The position numbers and the translations under genes were made by a program. From positions 1 through 46,390 of the forward strand of contig JBNKMS010000014.1 in NCBI GenBank assembly GCA_050293315.1: 46,390 bases of DNA, read 5' to 3'. This DNA is from CBFDBF01 sp050293315. GTDB taxonomy: Bacteria; Pseudomonadota; Gammaproteobacteria; Chromatiales; Chromatiaceae. How positions within the stretch are numbered: the first letter of the stretch is position 1; each line of letters begins with the position of its first letter. The notes below the pieces were generated by a model. That model saw only the letters and a program-made list of their open reading frames with translations, was not told where the DNA came from and did not search any database. This document shows positions 1 to 8,756 of this stretch, piece by piece.

Positions 1-1
1 T

Positions 2-1699
2 TGTGAGGAGTTCGATGGCGACCTGATAAATGCCGTAGTGGAGGAGGCGGGCAAGTTCTTCTCCGAGGTGCTGCGGCCATTGAATCGCAGCGGCGATGAA
101 GAGGGGTGCCGACTTGAAGATGGCGAGGTGTTTACCCCGAAGGGCTTTAAAGATGCCTATCAACAGTACATCGAAGCGGGCTGGAGCAGTTTCGCCTGTG
201 CCCCAGAATATGGTGGTCAGGGTCTGCCAAATGCAGTCACTATTTTGGTGCAGGAGATGCTCTGCGCCTGCAACCTCTCATTCGGTATGTACCCAGGTCT
301 CTCCCATGGCGCCTACAACGCCATTGAGGCACACGGTAGCGATGAGCTGAAGGCGCTCTATCTGCCCAAGCTGAGTGATGGTACCTGGTCAGGCACTATG
401 TGTCTCACCGAACCCCAGAGCGGGACCGACCTGGGCCTGGTACGGACCAAGGCGCTGCCGCAGGAGGATGGCAGCTACAAGCTGACCGGCACCAAGATCT
501 TTATCAGCGCCGGTGATCACGACCTGACCGAGAATATCATCCACCTGGTGTTGGCGCGTCTGCCTGATGCGCCTGCCGGGATAAAGGGCATCAGTCTGTT
601 TGTTGTCCCGAAGTTTCTGCCTGATGCCAGCGGCGAGGTTGGTGAGGGCAACGGTGTCACCTGCGGTGCTCTCGAACACAAGATGGGGATCAAGGCCTCC
701 TCTACCTGTGTTATGAATTTCGACGATGCCACCGGCTGGCTGATCGGTGATCTGCACAAGGGTATGCGCGCCATGTTCACCTTTATGAACACGGCGCGTC
801 TCGGCGTCGGGGTGCAGGGCCTCGGTCTGGCTGACGCCGCCTATCAGGGCGCCGTGGCCTATGCGCGTGAGCGTCTGCAGGGGCGTTCACTGCATGGTGC
901 CAAGTCACCGGACAAACCGGCCGATTCACTCCTGGTTCACCCGGACGTACGGCGCATGCTGTTGACCCAACGGGCGTATGTAGAGGGGGCTCGCGCCCTG
1001 GGTAGCTGGCTTGCCGGCGAGATTGATGTCTACGAGCGCTCCAGTGACAGGGCCGAGGCGCAGGCGGCAGAGGACCTGGTGGCACTACTGATCCCGGTAT
1101 TCAAGGCCTTCGGTACCGATATCGGTTTTGAGTGCGCCAATCTGGGGGTGCAGGTGTTCGGTGGTCACGGTTACATCCGTGAGCACGGCATGGAGCAGTA
1201 TGTACGGGATGCACGCATCACCCAGATCTACGAAGGGACCAACGGTATCCAGGCCCTCGATCTGGTGGGGCGGAAACTACCGGCCCACTTTGGACGCAAT
1301 ATGCGTCGCTTCTTCCAGCCTGTGGCGGACTATATCGAGGCGCATCAGGCGGATGCACAGCTGGCCGAATTTATTCAGCCGCTGGCTAAGTCGTTCGGAC
1401 GCCTGCAGCGTGCCAGCGCCTGGATTGCACAGTCAGGAATGGCCAACCCGGATGAAGCGGCTGCCGCATCGAGCGATTATCTGCGGCTGTTCGGTCTAAC
1501 TGCGCTCGCCTACTTGTGGACGCGTATGGCCGAGATATCACTGGACAAACTGGATGGTGAGGAGCGTCGCTTTTATCAGGCCAAGATCGATACAGCACGT
1601 TTCTTTATGCAGCGGTTGCTACCCCAGAATAGTGGACTGTTTAGTGCGATCCTGTCGGGTGGCAACTCCATGATGGCCTTTGACGACGAGGCCTTTTAG
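2..1699 (+). CDS. Acyl-CoA dehydrogenase with C-terminal extension (5' end outside window)
   Basis: The reading frame is open back to base 2, and in-frame residues before the first internal GTG (EEFDGDLINA) fit the family N-terminus. The gene therefore starts upstream of the window and about 565 residues are visible. It should oxidise an acyl-CoA to the 2-enoyl-CoA using FAD, passing electrons to ETF. Visible signatures are the FAD/substrate motif CLTEPQSGTD, the helix MNTARLGVGVQGLG, and FGGHGYIREHGMEQ followed by IYEGTNGIQ, whose Glu sits at the usual catalytic place. About 150 residues after that motif correspond to the C-terminal domain of the larger ACAD subgroup (about 600 residues), which includes DmdC-type enzymes. 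Substrate chain length cannot be read from the sequence. It heads a co-directional lipid gene cluster. Confidence 0.93.
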   Translation, partial: CEEFDGDLINAVVEEAGKFFSEVLRPLNRSGDEEGCRLEDGEVFTPKGFKDAYQQYIEAGWSSFACAPEYGGQGLPNAVTILVQEMLCACNLSFGMYPGLSHGAYNAIEAHGSDELKALYLPKLSDGTWSGTMCLTEPQSGTDLGLVRTKALPQEDGSYKLTGTKIFISAGDHDLTENIIHLVLARLPDAPAGIKGISLFVVPKFLPDASGEVGEGNGVTCGALEHKMGIKASSTCVMNFDDATGWLIGDLHKGMRAMFTFMNTARLGVGVQGLGLADAAYQGAVAYARERLQGRSLHGAKSPDKPADSLLVHPDVRRMLLTQRAYVEGARALGSWLAGEIDVYERSSDRAEAQAAEDLVALLIPVFKAFGTDIGFECANLGVQVFGGHGYIREHGMEQYVRDARITQIYEGTNGIQALDLVGRKLPAHFGRNMRRFFQPVADYIEAHQADAQLAEFIQPLAKSFGRLQRASAWIAQSGMANPDEAAAASSDYLRLFGLTALAYLWTRMAEISLDKLDGEERRFYQAKIDTARFFMQRLLPQNSGLFSAILSGGNSMMAFDDEAF

Positions 1700-1743
1700 A
1701 TATGAGGATGGCGGATGACAGATAGGCAGCGGAGAGTCACAAA

Positions 1744-2256
1744 TTGAACCTGTTGTTCCGTATGCTGCGGGTCTTTGTTGCGTCTCTATTTAGGGCGCGT
1801 ATCGATCTGCTTGCCACCTCGGAGTTAAGGTTTCGGGTATTGCCGACAGATCTGGATATAAACCTGCATATGACCAATGCGCGCTATCTAAGCTTTATGG
1901 ACCTGGGGCGCACCGACCTGCTGCTGCGGGCGGGTGCATTGCAGATGATGTGGCGGGAGCGCTGGATGCCGGTAGTCGGGCATATTGACATAAAGTTTCG
2001 TCGCTCGCTGCGGCCGTTTCAGCGTTTTACGCTTAAGAGTAGGTTGTTGTGTTGGGATGCAAAATGGCTCTATCTGGAGCAGCGCATAGAGAGCGCCAAC
2101 GGGCTGCACTCAGTGGCGCATGTGCGTGGTTTGTTTAAGGGTAGAGAGGGTTCAGTTCCAACAGAGAGATTGCTTGCGGGGGTCGGCTATAGCAACGAAT
2201 CCCCACCATTTCCGCCTGAACTGGCTCACTGGGAGGGTGCCGAGGCGGCCGCTTGA
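1744..2256 (+). CDS. Hotdog-fold acyl-CoA thioesterase family protein
   Basis: A 170-residue protein of the 4HBT/THEM6-like thioesterase group, predicted to hydrolyse acyl-CoA or acyl-ACP thioesters. The family pattern is clear: RFRVLPTDLDINLHMTNARY carries the Asp-x-x-x-His-x-x-N region of the hotdog helix, followed by YLSFMDLGRTDLLLR. The N-terminus has a short hydrophobic, basic stretch (LLFRMLRVFVASLFRARIDLL) that may associate with the membrane. The start is TTG at 1744, placed 7 bases after GGAGAG (1731-1736); no better in-frame ATG precedes the hotdog core. It lies 44 bases after the acyl-CoA dehydrogenase and is probably co-transcribed. It may release free acid from stalled acyl-CoA intermediates; the substrate is unknown. 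Confidence 0.82.
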   Translation: MNLLFRMLRVFVASLFRARIDLLATSELRFRVLPTDLDINLHMTNARYLSFMDLGRTDLLLRAGALQMMWRERWMPVVGHIDIKFRRSLRPFQRFTLKSRLLCWDAKWLYLEQRIESANGLHSVAHVRGLFKGREGSVPTERLLAGVGYSNESPPFPPELAHWEGAEAAA

Positions 2257-2278
2257 AGAGGTTGTGAGTGTGGAGACG

Positions 2279-3079
2279 ATGATGAACGAGACTGTGCAGA
2301 CCGAGGTGAGTGACGGCGTGGCCACGCTGGTGCTGAATCGACCGCACAAACTAAATGCGCTGGACAAGTCGATGGCATGGGGGCTGGAGGCGGCAACCCG
2401 ACAACTGGCGGATCGTCGGGATGTAAGGTGCGTGATCATTACCGGCGCCGGCAAAAACTTCCAGGCGGGCGGTGATGTTGAATATTTTCGTACCATGCTG
2501 GATAGCGATGAGGTAGAGCAGCGAGTTGAGGTCCGCGCCATTATCAATAAGGCACATGCGGCCATCACTAATCTGCGCAGCATGCCGCAACCGGTAGTGG
2601 CAGCTGTGCGTGGAGCAGTTGCAGGATTTGGGATCAGCCTGTTATCTGCCTGTGATATGGCTATTGCCGCCGAGGGAGCCAGTTTCTCCCTGGCCTATTG
2701 CCATATCGGCGCAAGCCCCGACGGTGGGGCCACCTACGCGCTGCCGCGCATGGTGGGTATGAAGCGGGCGATGGAGTTGGTGCTGCTGGGTGAGCGTATT
2801 GATGCCACCCACGCCGAGACGATAGGGCTGATCAACCGGGTGGTAGGTGCGGATGAACTGGATGATACAGTCGCGCAGTTAGCGCGGCGATTCACTCGAG
2901 GGCCTGGCTTTGCATATGCCAGGACCAAGGCGCTGCTTAACGCCTCCTGGAATAACGATCTGGTAGCGCAACTTGAAGCAGAGGCGGACAGTTTTGTCGA
3001 TTGTGTTTCGAGCGAGGATTTTACCGCAGGTGTTACCGCATTTTGTGAGAAGCGTACAGCGGTGTTTACAGGGCGATGA
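2279..3079 (+). CDS. Enoyl-CoA hydratase/isomerase family protein (PaaG-like)
   Basis: A crotonase-fold protein of about 266 residues. The first oxyanion-hole region reads AGGDVEYF and the second lies around AGFGISLLSACDMAIA. In place of the usual first catalytic Glu, the segment IGASPDGGATYALPRMVG carries Asp, as in the PaaG/enoyl-CoA isomerase subgroup (PDxGGTxxLPR). This suggests double-bond isomerisation or handling of atypical substrates rather than simple hydration. The reading frame is open from 2120, overlapping the thioesterase gene, but family similarity begins at about MNETVQTEV. Tandem ATGs lie at 2279 and 2282, and GGAG at 2272-2275 gives better spacing to the second. It is part of the same transcription unit as its neighbours. 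Confidence 0.85.
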   Translation: MMNETVQTEVSDGVATLVLNRPHKLNALDKSMAWGLEAATRQLADRRDVRCVIITGAGKNFQAGGDVEYFRTMLDSDEVEQRVEVRAIINKAHAAITNLRSMPQPVVAAVRGAVAGFGISLLSACDMAIAAEGASFSLAYCHIGASPDGGATYALPRMVGMKRAMELVLLGERIDATHAETIGLINRVVGADELDDTVAQLARRFTRGPGFAYARTKALLNASWNNDLVAQLEAEADSFVDCVSSEDFTAGVTAFCEKRTAVFTGR

Positions 3080-3121
3080 GTGGTTGTATCAGGCCCGTTA
3101 CTGAATAACAGGAGATAACCG

Positions 3122-3943
3122 ATGGGGCAGTTGGCAGGCAAGACACTATTTATCACTGGCGCAACCCGTGGTATCGGTCTTGCTATAGCCCTGCGTGCGG
3201 CAAAAGATGGCGCCAATATCACGGTTGCTGCGAAGACGGACACACCCCATCCAAACCTACCGGGGACACTGGATACGGCAATTGCTGAGATCGAGGCGGC
3301 AGGCGGCAATGCATTAGCTGTGAGGACAGATGTGCGTGACGCACAGCAGATCGCCGCTGCAGTGCAACAGACAGTAGAGCGCTTCGGTGGCATTGATATC
3401 CTGATAAACAACGCTAGTGCCATCAGTCTTACCGGGACCATGGAGACCCCGATGAGGCGTTACGACCTGATGCATCAGGTCAACGCTCGCGGCACCTTCG
3501 CCACATCACAGGCATGTCTGTCGTATCTTCTCAAGGCGGACAACCCCCATATCCTCAACCTCTCACCGCCGCTATCGATGGATCCTAAATGGTTCAAGGG
3601 GCACTGCGCCTACACCATGGCTAAGTACGGCATGAGCATGTGTGTTTTGGGGATGGCAGAGGAGTTTCGTCAGCAGGGGGTGGCAGTCAACGCACTGTGG
3701 CCTAAGACCGTTATCTATACCGCCGCTATCGCCATGTTGGGCGGAGTAGTCAAGCCGGAAAACTGCCGCACACCAGAGATCGTGTCTGCTGCGGCCCACG
3801 CCATTTTGACACGTGATAGCCGTTCTTGTAGTGGAAATTTCTTCATTGATGAAGAGGTGTTAAGGGAGGAGGGAGTCACCGATTTTGAACAATACGCCGT
3901 GGATCCAGGAGGGCAGCTGTTTCCGGATCTTTTTTTAGAGTAA
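3122..3943 (+). CDS. Short-chain dehydrogenase/reductase, HSDL2-like
   Basis: A 273-residue classical SDR. The cofactor loop TGATRGIG lies at residues 12-19, the NNAS motif near residue 100, a catalytic-type Ser in ILNLSPPLS, and the YTMAK catalytic Tyr/Lys motif about 15 residues later. The region AAKTDTPHPNLPGT after the first Rossmann strand, and the ALWPKT and FFIDEEVL segments, match the HSDL2-like subgroup, which is found with acyl-CoA metabolism genes and lacks here the SCP2 domain of the eukaryotic form. It probably uses NAD(P) to oxidise or reduce a hydroxyacyl or related carbonyl substrate; the exact reaction is unknown. ATG at 3122 follows GGAGATAACCG. It lies 42 bases after the crotonase gene and 15 before the acyl-CoA synthetase start. 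Confidence 0.87.
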   Translation: MGQLAGKTLFITGATRGIGLAIALRAAKDGANITVAAKTDTPHPNLPGTLDTAIAEIEAAGGNALAVRTDVRDAQQIAAAVQQTVERFGGIDILINNASAISLTGTMETPMRRYDLMHQVNARGTFATSQACLSYLLKADNPHILNLSPPLSMDPKWFKGHCAYTMAKYGMSMCVLGMAEEFRQQGVAVNALWPKTVIYTAAIAMLGGVVKPENCRTPEIVSAAAHAILTRDSRSCSGNFFIDEEVLREEGVTDFEQYAVDPGGQLFPDLFLE

Positions 3944-3958
3944 AGGCGGAGAGTGCCG

Positions 3959-5812
3959 ATGCTGAGACAAGAATCGACGCGAGCGCAGGAGGGCCTCACT
4001 GAAGCAGGCGGCATGACGCCGAATTATATTTCTACTGACGATGCGGTTAACCTTGGCGGTCTGTTTCGCCGCCGGGTGGAGCTTACCCCGGATACAGTAG
4101 GATTTCGTTATTATGATGACACTGCGGATGTGTGGCGTGACCTGACCTGGTCGCAGATGGCACGACAGGTGGCGCGTTGGCAGGATGCTATGGAGAGTGA
4201 AGGGCTCTCTCCGGGGGATCGTGTCGCAGTGATGATGCGTAACTGCTGTGAATGGATCATGTTCGATCAGGCCGCGCTGGCCCTGGGACTGGTCACTGTG
4301 CCGGTCTATGCGGATGATCGCGGCGGCAATGTCTCCTATATTCTGCGTGACTCGGGGAGTCGCCTGTTGGTTGTTGGCGACCAGGAGGTGTGGGCACGTC
4401 TTGAACCTGAACTAAAAGCGATGCCGGATGTACAGCGTATTGTCCTGGTGCAGCCGGTGGCGGGAGAGGTCAAAGATACACGGGTCAAGATGCTTGACCA
4501 ATGGTTGCCGCAGGAGGGTGGCGAGTTGCGTCACTCTAACGCAAAGACCGATGACCTGGCGTCCATCGTATACACCTCTGGAACGACCGGTTTCTCCAAA
4601 GGGGTTATGCTGAGCCATCGAAATATGCTGAGCAATGCGGAGGCATTGACCCGGGTGGTCGATCTTGGCCCAGGAGATATCGCCCTCTCATTTCTTCCTC
4701 TCTCCCATACCCTGGAGCGCACCCTTGGCTACTACTTCGGTGTGATGGTGGGTATGAGAACTGCCTATGCACGTTCAATCGCCGATCTGGCTGAGGACCT
4801 GCAGATTGTCCGCCCGACGGTGCTGGTAAGTGTGCCGAGGATCTACGAACGCGTCTATGCCAGGGTGATGGCCGGCCTGGAAGAGAAAGGCCCATTGGCA
4901 AAACTGCTGTTCAAGTCTGCTGTAAAGGTGGGCTGGAGGTGCTTTCTGGTCTCCCAGGGACGCGCCAGGAGAGGGCCATCTATGCTGTTTTGGCCGCTGC
5001 TGGAGCGGTTGGTGGCCCGCAAGATTACCGATCGACTGGGTGGGCGCGTACGTGTTGCGGTGAGCGGTGGGGCTGCATTGGTGCCACAAATATCCAAGGC
5101 ATTCATAGGGTTAGGTGTTCCGATTCTGCAGGGATATGGGCTTACGGAGAGCTCCCCGGTGATCAGCTGCAACCGGCCAGAGGAGAATGTGCCAGAGAGC
5201 GTGGGCCGGGCGGTTGAGGGTGTAGAGGTCAAAATAGGGGCGCATGAGGAACTGATGGCCAGAGGGCCAAATATCATGTTAGGGTACTGGAACAACCAGG
5301 AGGCCAACGGACGGGTCCTTGATGCAGATGGTTGGCTGCATACAGGTGACAAGGCGCGTATTGATGATGGTGGCCACATCTATATTACTGGGCGTATTAA
5401 GGAGATCATTGTCCTAAGTAATGGTGAAAAAGTATCCCCAGCGGATATGGAGATGGCCATAACGATGGATCCGTTAATTGAGCAGGTTATGGTCCTGGGC
5501 GAACGCAGGCCATATCTCTCCGCTATCTGCATTTTGGATCCTGAGTATTGGCAGCAGTTCGCGCCATCCATAGATGTCGACCCAAATCAACCTGGAGTGT
5601 TACAGTCGCCGGAGGTAGAGCGCGCAGTGCTAGCCAGGATAGCTGAGCAGATAGAGTCTTTTCCTGGGTATGCAAGGGTAATGCGTGTCCACTTGAGTTT
5701 TGAGCAGTGGTCTATAGAGAACGGCATGATGACACCGACGCATAAACTGAAGCGCGCCGAGGTCATGAAAAAAATGGAGGCGCCGGTTGAGAAACTCTAT
5801 CAGGGGCATTGA
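3959..5812 (+). CDS. Long-chain acyl-CoA synthetase (AMP-forming)
   Basis: An ANL-superfamily ligase of about 617 residues that activates a fatty acid with ATP and CoA to acyl-CoA. Core motifs: the phosphate loop YTSGTTGFSKGVMLSH (about residue 205), GYGLTESSPV, the GWLHTGDKARID motif with the AMP-binding Asp, and ITGRIKEIIVLSNGEKVSP with the hinge. The form resembles FadD15/long-chain synthetases that associate with the inner face of the membrane. ATG at 3959 is preferred because GGAG (3948-3951) sits 7 bases upstream; GTG at 3953 and ATG at 4013 are alternatives. It closes the acyl-CoA gene run and is followed 232 bases later by a FadL-type porin, so it can activate imported acids. Confidence 0.92.
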   Translation: MLRQESTRAQEGLTEAGGMTPNYISTDDAVNLGGLFRRRVELTPDTVGFRYYDDTADVWRDLTWSQMARQVARWQDAMESEGLSPGDRVAVMMRNCCEWIMFDQAALALGLVTVPVYADDRGGNVSYILRDSGSRLLVVGDQEVWARLEPELKAMPDVQRIVLVQPVAGEVKDTRVKMLDQWLPQEGGELRHSNAKTDDLASIVYTSGTTGFSKGVMLSHRNMLSNAEALTRVVDLGPGDIALSFLPLSHTLERTLGYYFGVMVGMRTAYARSIADLAEDLQIVRPTVLVSVPRIYERVYARVMAGLEEKGPLAKLLFKSAVKVGWRCFLVSQGRARRGPSMLFWPLLERLVARKITDRLGGRVRVAVSGGAALVPQISKAFIGLGVPILQGYGLTESSPVISCNRPEENVPESVGRAVEGVEVKIGAHEELMARGPNIMLGYWNNQEANGRVLDADGWLHTGDKARIDDGGHIYITGRIKEIIVLSNGEKVSPADMEMAITMDPLIEQVMVLGERRPYLSAICILDPEYWQQFAPSIDVDPNQPGVLQSPEVERAVLARIAEQIESFPGYARVMRVHLSFEQWSIENGMMTPTHKLKRAEVMKKMEAPVEKLYQGH

Positions 5813-6044
5813 TTTTGATGCCTGTGAAAACAGATAGTGCGTATGGGAGTTGGACTGCATTGCTGAATCCCATATGCGTTTTCCGCTTTGGCATGCAGTG
5901 GTAGGAGCCATGCCGGAAGAGTATTGGAAGAGCCGTATCGAACATGGACCGAATGATAGGTTGTGGTATGGGGGTTACATTGTAGATTGGAGGTTTCTAT
6001 TGGTAGTAATTAAGTCTAATAACATCCATTAATGGGGGTAAGAT
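5813..6044 (+). other. Intergenic leader before the FadL-type porin
   Basis: A 232-base gap that is more A+T-rich toward its 3' end and ends in a GGGGGTAAGAT ribosome-binding region before the porin ATG. A 60-codon open frame (5850-6032) crosses it but has no recognisable protein character, so I treat the region as a promoter/leader. No convincing -35/-10 pair can be fixed by eye. Confidence 0.4.
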
Positions 6045-7418
6045 ATGAACTGGATACAACACAAACCAACCATAGCGATGCTGGCATTTACCAGCACAGC
6101 ACTGGTTGCTGCAGGTAACGTGCAGGCTTCAGGCTTTGCTTTGGTTGAACAGAGCATCAAACAGGTTGGTAACGCAGTCTCAGGTGGTGCCGCATCTGCA
6201 GAGGATGCATCTACCATCTTTTTTAATCCGGCAGGCATGACCAGACTGAATGGCAGTCAGATAGCTACCGGAGTGCACTACATAATTCCGTCTGCCGACT
6301 TTTCCGGTAGTGCCACCACTAATGCGGCATTCGGTGCATTAGGTGGAGCCATTGGCGGCGGTGATGGGGGTGATGCTGGTGGTGGTACATTGGTTCCCAC
6401 ATTCTTTTATGCCCACAAGCTTAATGATCAGGTGATGCTGGGTTTGGGCGTCAGTGCGCCGTTCGGCCTGAGCACCGAGTATGATGATGGATGGGTGGGG
6501 CGTTACCACGCCACTACCTCAGAGCTTGAGACCATCAATATCAACCCCTCGATAGCCTATAAGGTCAATAACAACCTCTCTCTTGGCGCCGGTATTAACA
6601 TCATGCGTGCGGGGGCAGAACTGGCCAACGCAGTGGATTACAGTGCCGCTTGTGTTGGTGCTTTGGGGGTAGGTGGTTGTATAGGCTCAGGCTTGATAAC
6701 AGTAGGCAATACTGCGACAGATGGTGATGTCACTATTAAGGGCAGTGACTGGGGCTACGGCTTCAATCTGGGACTTATGTACGAATTTAACCCTAATACG
6801 CGGGTTGGTGTTGCCTATCGCTCCCAGGTTAAACAGAAGTTGACCGGTGATGCCGATTTCACTGCGCCCGCTGGAGTAGCGGTCCCAGCGGCATTGGCTG
6901 CAGTTTTGGCGGATACCGACGCTACTGCAGAGGTGACCTTGCCGGCGTCTCTCTCGGTCAGTCTGACCACGAAGGTGGCACCGAAGTGGGAGCTGATGGC
7001 CGATGTCACCTGGACCGATTGGAGCCAGTTTGATGAACTGGTGATCAAGTATGACAATCCTTTAAAAGCAGATACCGTGCAGCCTGAGAATTGGGAGGAC
7101 AGCTACAAATTCTCGATAGGGTTTAATTACTACCACAATGCACAATGGACCTGGAGGGGGGGTATCGCCTACGATCAGACCCCGATCCCCGGCTCTACAG
7201 ACCGGACACCGAGGATACCTGGTAACGACAGGACCTGGCTTGCTGGAGGTTTCTCTTACAAGGTATCTCCGGCGGTCACTCTGGACCTATCTGTGGCGCA
7301 TCTATTTGTGGATGACACCAAGATCAATGCTACAGACAGCTCCTTTGGGCATGTGTTGACTGGTAGCTACGATGCCGATGTGAATATTATTTCAGCCGGG
7401 CTTGTCTATCAGTTCTGA
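6045..7418 (+). CDS. FadL-type outer membrane transport protein
   Basis: A 457-residue outer membrane beta-barrel for hydrophobic compounds such as long-chain fatty acids. A signal peptide covers residues 1-28, with likely cleavage VQA-SGFAL. The mature N-terminus (SGFALVEQS, GNAVSGGAA, then DASTIFFNPAGM) is the FadL hatch signature, and the protein ends in a terminal Phe (GLVYQF) as expected for BAM-dependent folding. Alternating aromatic strands run through the C-terminal two thirds. ATG at 6045 has GGGGGTAAG just upstream. Placed between an acyl-CoA synthetase and a KASIII-like enzyme, it probably imports fatty acids or hydrocarbons for this cluster. The FadL family also includes toluene and alkane transporters, so the substrate is inferred. 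Confidence 0.92.
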   Translation: MNWIQHKPTIAMLAFTSTALVAAGNVQASGFALVEQSIKQVGNAVSGGAASAEDASTIFFNPAGMTRLNGSQIATGVHYIIPSADFSGSATTNAAFGALGGAIGGGDGGDAGGGTLVPTFFYAHKLNDQVMLGLGVSAPFGLSTEYDDGWVGRYHATTSELETININPSIAYKVNNNLSLGAGINIMRAGAELANAVDYSAACVGALGVGGCIGSGLITVGNTATDGDVTIKGSDWGYGFNLGLMYEFNPNTRVGVAYRSQVKQKLTGDADFTAPAGVAVPAALAAVLADTDATAEVTLPASLSVSLTTKVAPKWELMADVTWTDWSQFDELVIKYDNPLKADTVQPENWEDSYKFSIGFNYYHNAQWTWRGGIAYDQTPIPGSTDRTPRIPGNDRTWLAGGFSYKVSPAVTLDLSVAHLFVDDTKINATDSSFGHVLTGSYDADVNIISAGLVYQF

Positions 7419-7581
7419 TCGACCGGGCGGGGCGCGGCCTGTTCGCGTCTCGCCTGCATCGTAGTTTGGGTAGGTGGAACCTGTTTTCACTACCATTCGG
7501 GGTTTATGGCCTGAAGCCTGCCCAGTAATTTCATTTCATCTATCCATGGCCGGTCCTGCCGGCCGGGGACAGAGGTGGTAT

Positions 7582-8730
7582 GTGTCGCAATCTGTAAAAA
7601 CTCCTAACGTGGTTATAAGCGGGACCGGTGTGTTTACTCCCGTAGAGACCATCAGCAACTCAGAGTTGGTTGAATCCTTTAACCGCTATGTGGACAACTT
7701 TAACCGGGAAAACGAACAGGCGATTGCAGCCGGAGAGCTGCAGCCCCTGAAGCACTCCAGCGAGGAGTTTATCTACAAGGCGTCCGGCATAGAGAGCCGT
7801 CATGTAGTGAACAGGTCAGGCGTATTGGATCCTGCCAGGCTATGTCCGGTTATCCCTGAGCGCAGTAATGATGAGCAATCTGTCCAGTGTGAGATGGCGG
7901 TCAAGGCCGCTACCGATGCACTGCAGCAAGCCAACAAACAGGCCTCTGATATCGATGCGGTAATCGTTGCCTGTTCCAATCTGCCACGTGCCTATCCGGC
8001 CCTCTCTATCGAGCTCCAGGAGGCCCTGGGTATTGATGGATACGGTTTTGATATGAATGTGGCCTGCTCTTCCGCCACCTTCGCTCTACAGACTGCCAGA
8101 GATGCGGTGGTCTCAGGTTCGGCCAAGGCGGTACTGATAGTCAATCCGGAGATTTGCTCCGGTCAACTTGCCTGGGAGGACCGCGATTGCCATTTCATCT
8201 TTGGCGATGTTTGTACCGCCATGGTGGTTGAGTCGCTTGACAGCAGTCAGAGCGGTGAAAATTGGGAGATAGTCAGCACTAGGCTGCAGACCAAGTTCTC
8301 CAACAATATCCGCAATAACTTCGGTTTTCTTAACCGTTGTGATGAGAGTGGCGTCGGCACCAGGGACAAACTCTTCTGTCAGAACGGTCGTAAGGTGTTC
8401 AAACAGGTGGTGCCGATGGTGGTGGAGATGATCACCAACCACCTCGCCGCTGAGGGTGTCGAGCTGAGTGAGTTGAAGCGCATGTGGCTGCATCAGGCGA
8501 ATCTAAACATGAATCGCCTGATTGCGAACAAGGTGTTGGGCCATGATGCCAGTGAGCAGGAGGTCCCGATAATACTCAACGAGTATGCCAATACCAGCTC
8601 CGCAGGCTCTATTATCGCCTTCCATAAACACAGTAGTGACATGGCGCTGGGCGATGTTGGTGTGATCTGTTCGTTCGGCGCCGGCTACTCAGTCGGCAGC
8701 GTGATTGTTAAGCGTGTCGGTACCCAATGA
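7582..8730 (+). CDS. Beta-ketoacyl-ACP synthase III family protein (PA3286-like)
   Basis: A 382-residue thiolase-fold condensing enzyme. The catalytic triad is visible as Cys162 (NVACSSATF), His304 (MWLHQANLNMN) and Asn337 (EYANTSSAGS). The N-terminus VVISGTGVFTPVETISNSEL and the insert FNRENEQAIAAGEL match the long FabH-like group represented by Pseudomonas PA3286, known to condense medium-chain acyl-CoA from beta-oxidation with malonyl-ACP. The frame is open upstream to 7474, but GTG at 7582 is preferred: GAGGTGG lies 5-6 bases upstream, similarity begins there, and a stem (GGCCGG 7548-7553 with CCGGCC 7559-7564) occupies the supposed extension. Its position after fatty-acid uptake and activation genes supports a shunt role, which is an inference. 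Confidence 0.86.
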   Translation: MSQSVKTPNVVISGTGVFTPVETISNSELVESFNRYVDNFNRENEQAIAAGELQPLKHSSEEFIYKASGIESRHVVNRSGVLDPARLCPVIPERSNDEQSVQCEMAVKAATDALQQANKQASDIDAVIVACSNLPRAYPALSIELQEALGIDGYGFDMNVACSSATFALQTARDAVVSGSAKAVLIVNPEICSGQLAWEDRDCHFIFGDVCTAMVVESLDSSQSGENWEIVSTRLQTKFSNNIRNNFGFLNRCDESGVGTRDKLFCQNGRKVFKQVVPMVVEMITNHLAAEGVELSELKRMWLHQANLNMNRLIANKVLGHDASEQEVPIILNEYANTSSAGSIIAFHKHSSDMALGDVGVICSFGAGYSVGSVIVKRVGTQ

Positions 8731-8756
8731 TAATTAAATCCAGAGAGGTAAATGTG

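Noticed and set aside
5850..6032. 60-codon frame between the acyl-CoA synthetase and the FadL-type gene
   Set aside because: No ribosome-binding site, no family pattern and no codon bias like its neighbours; treated as leader sequence.
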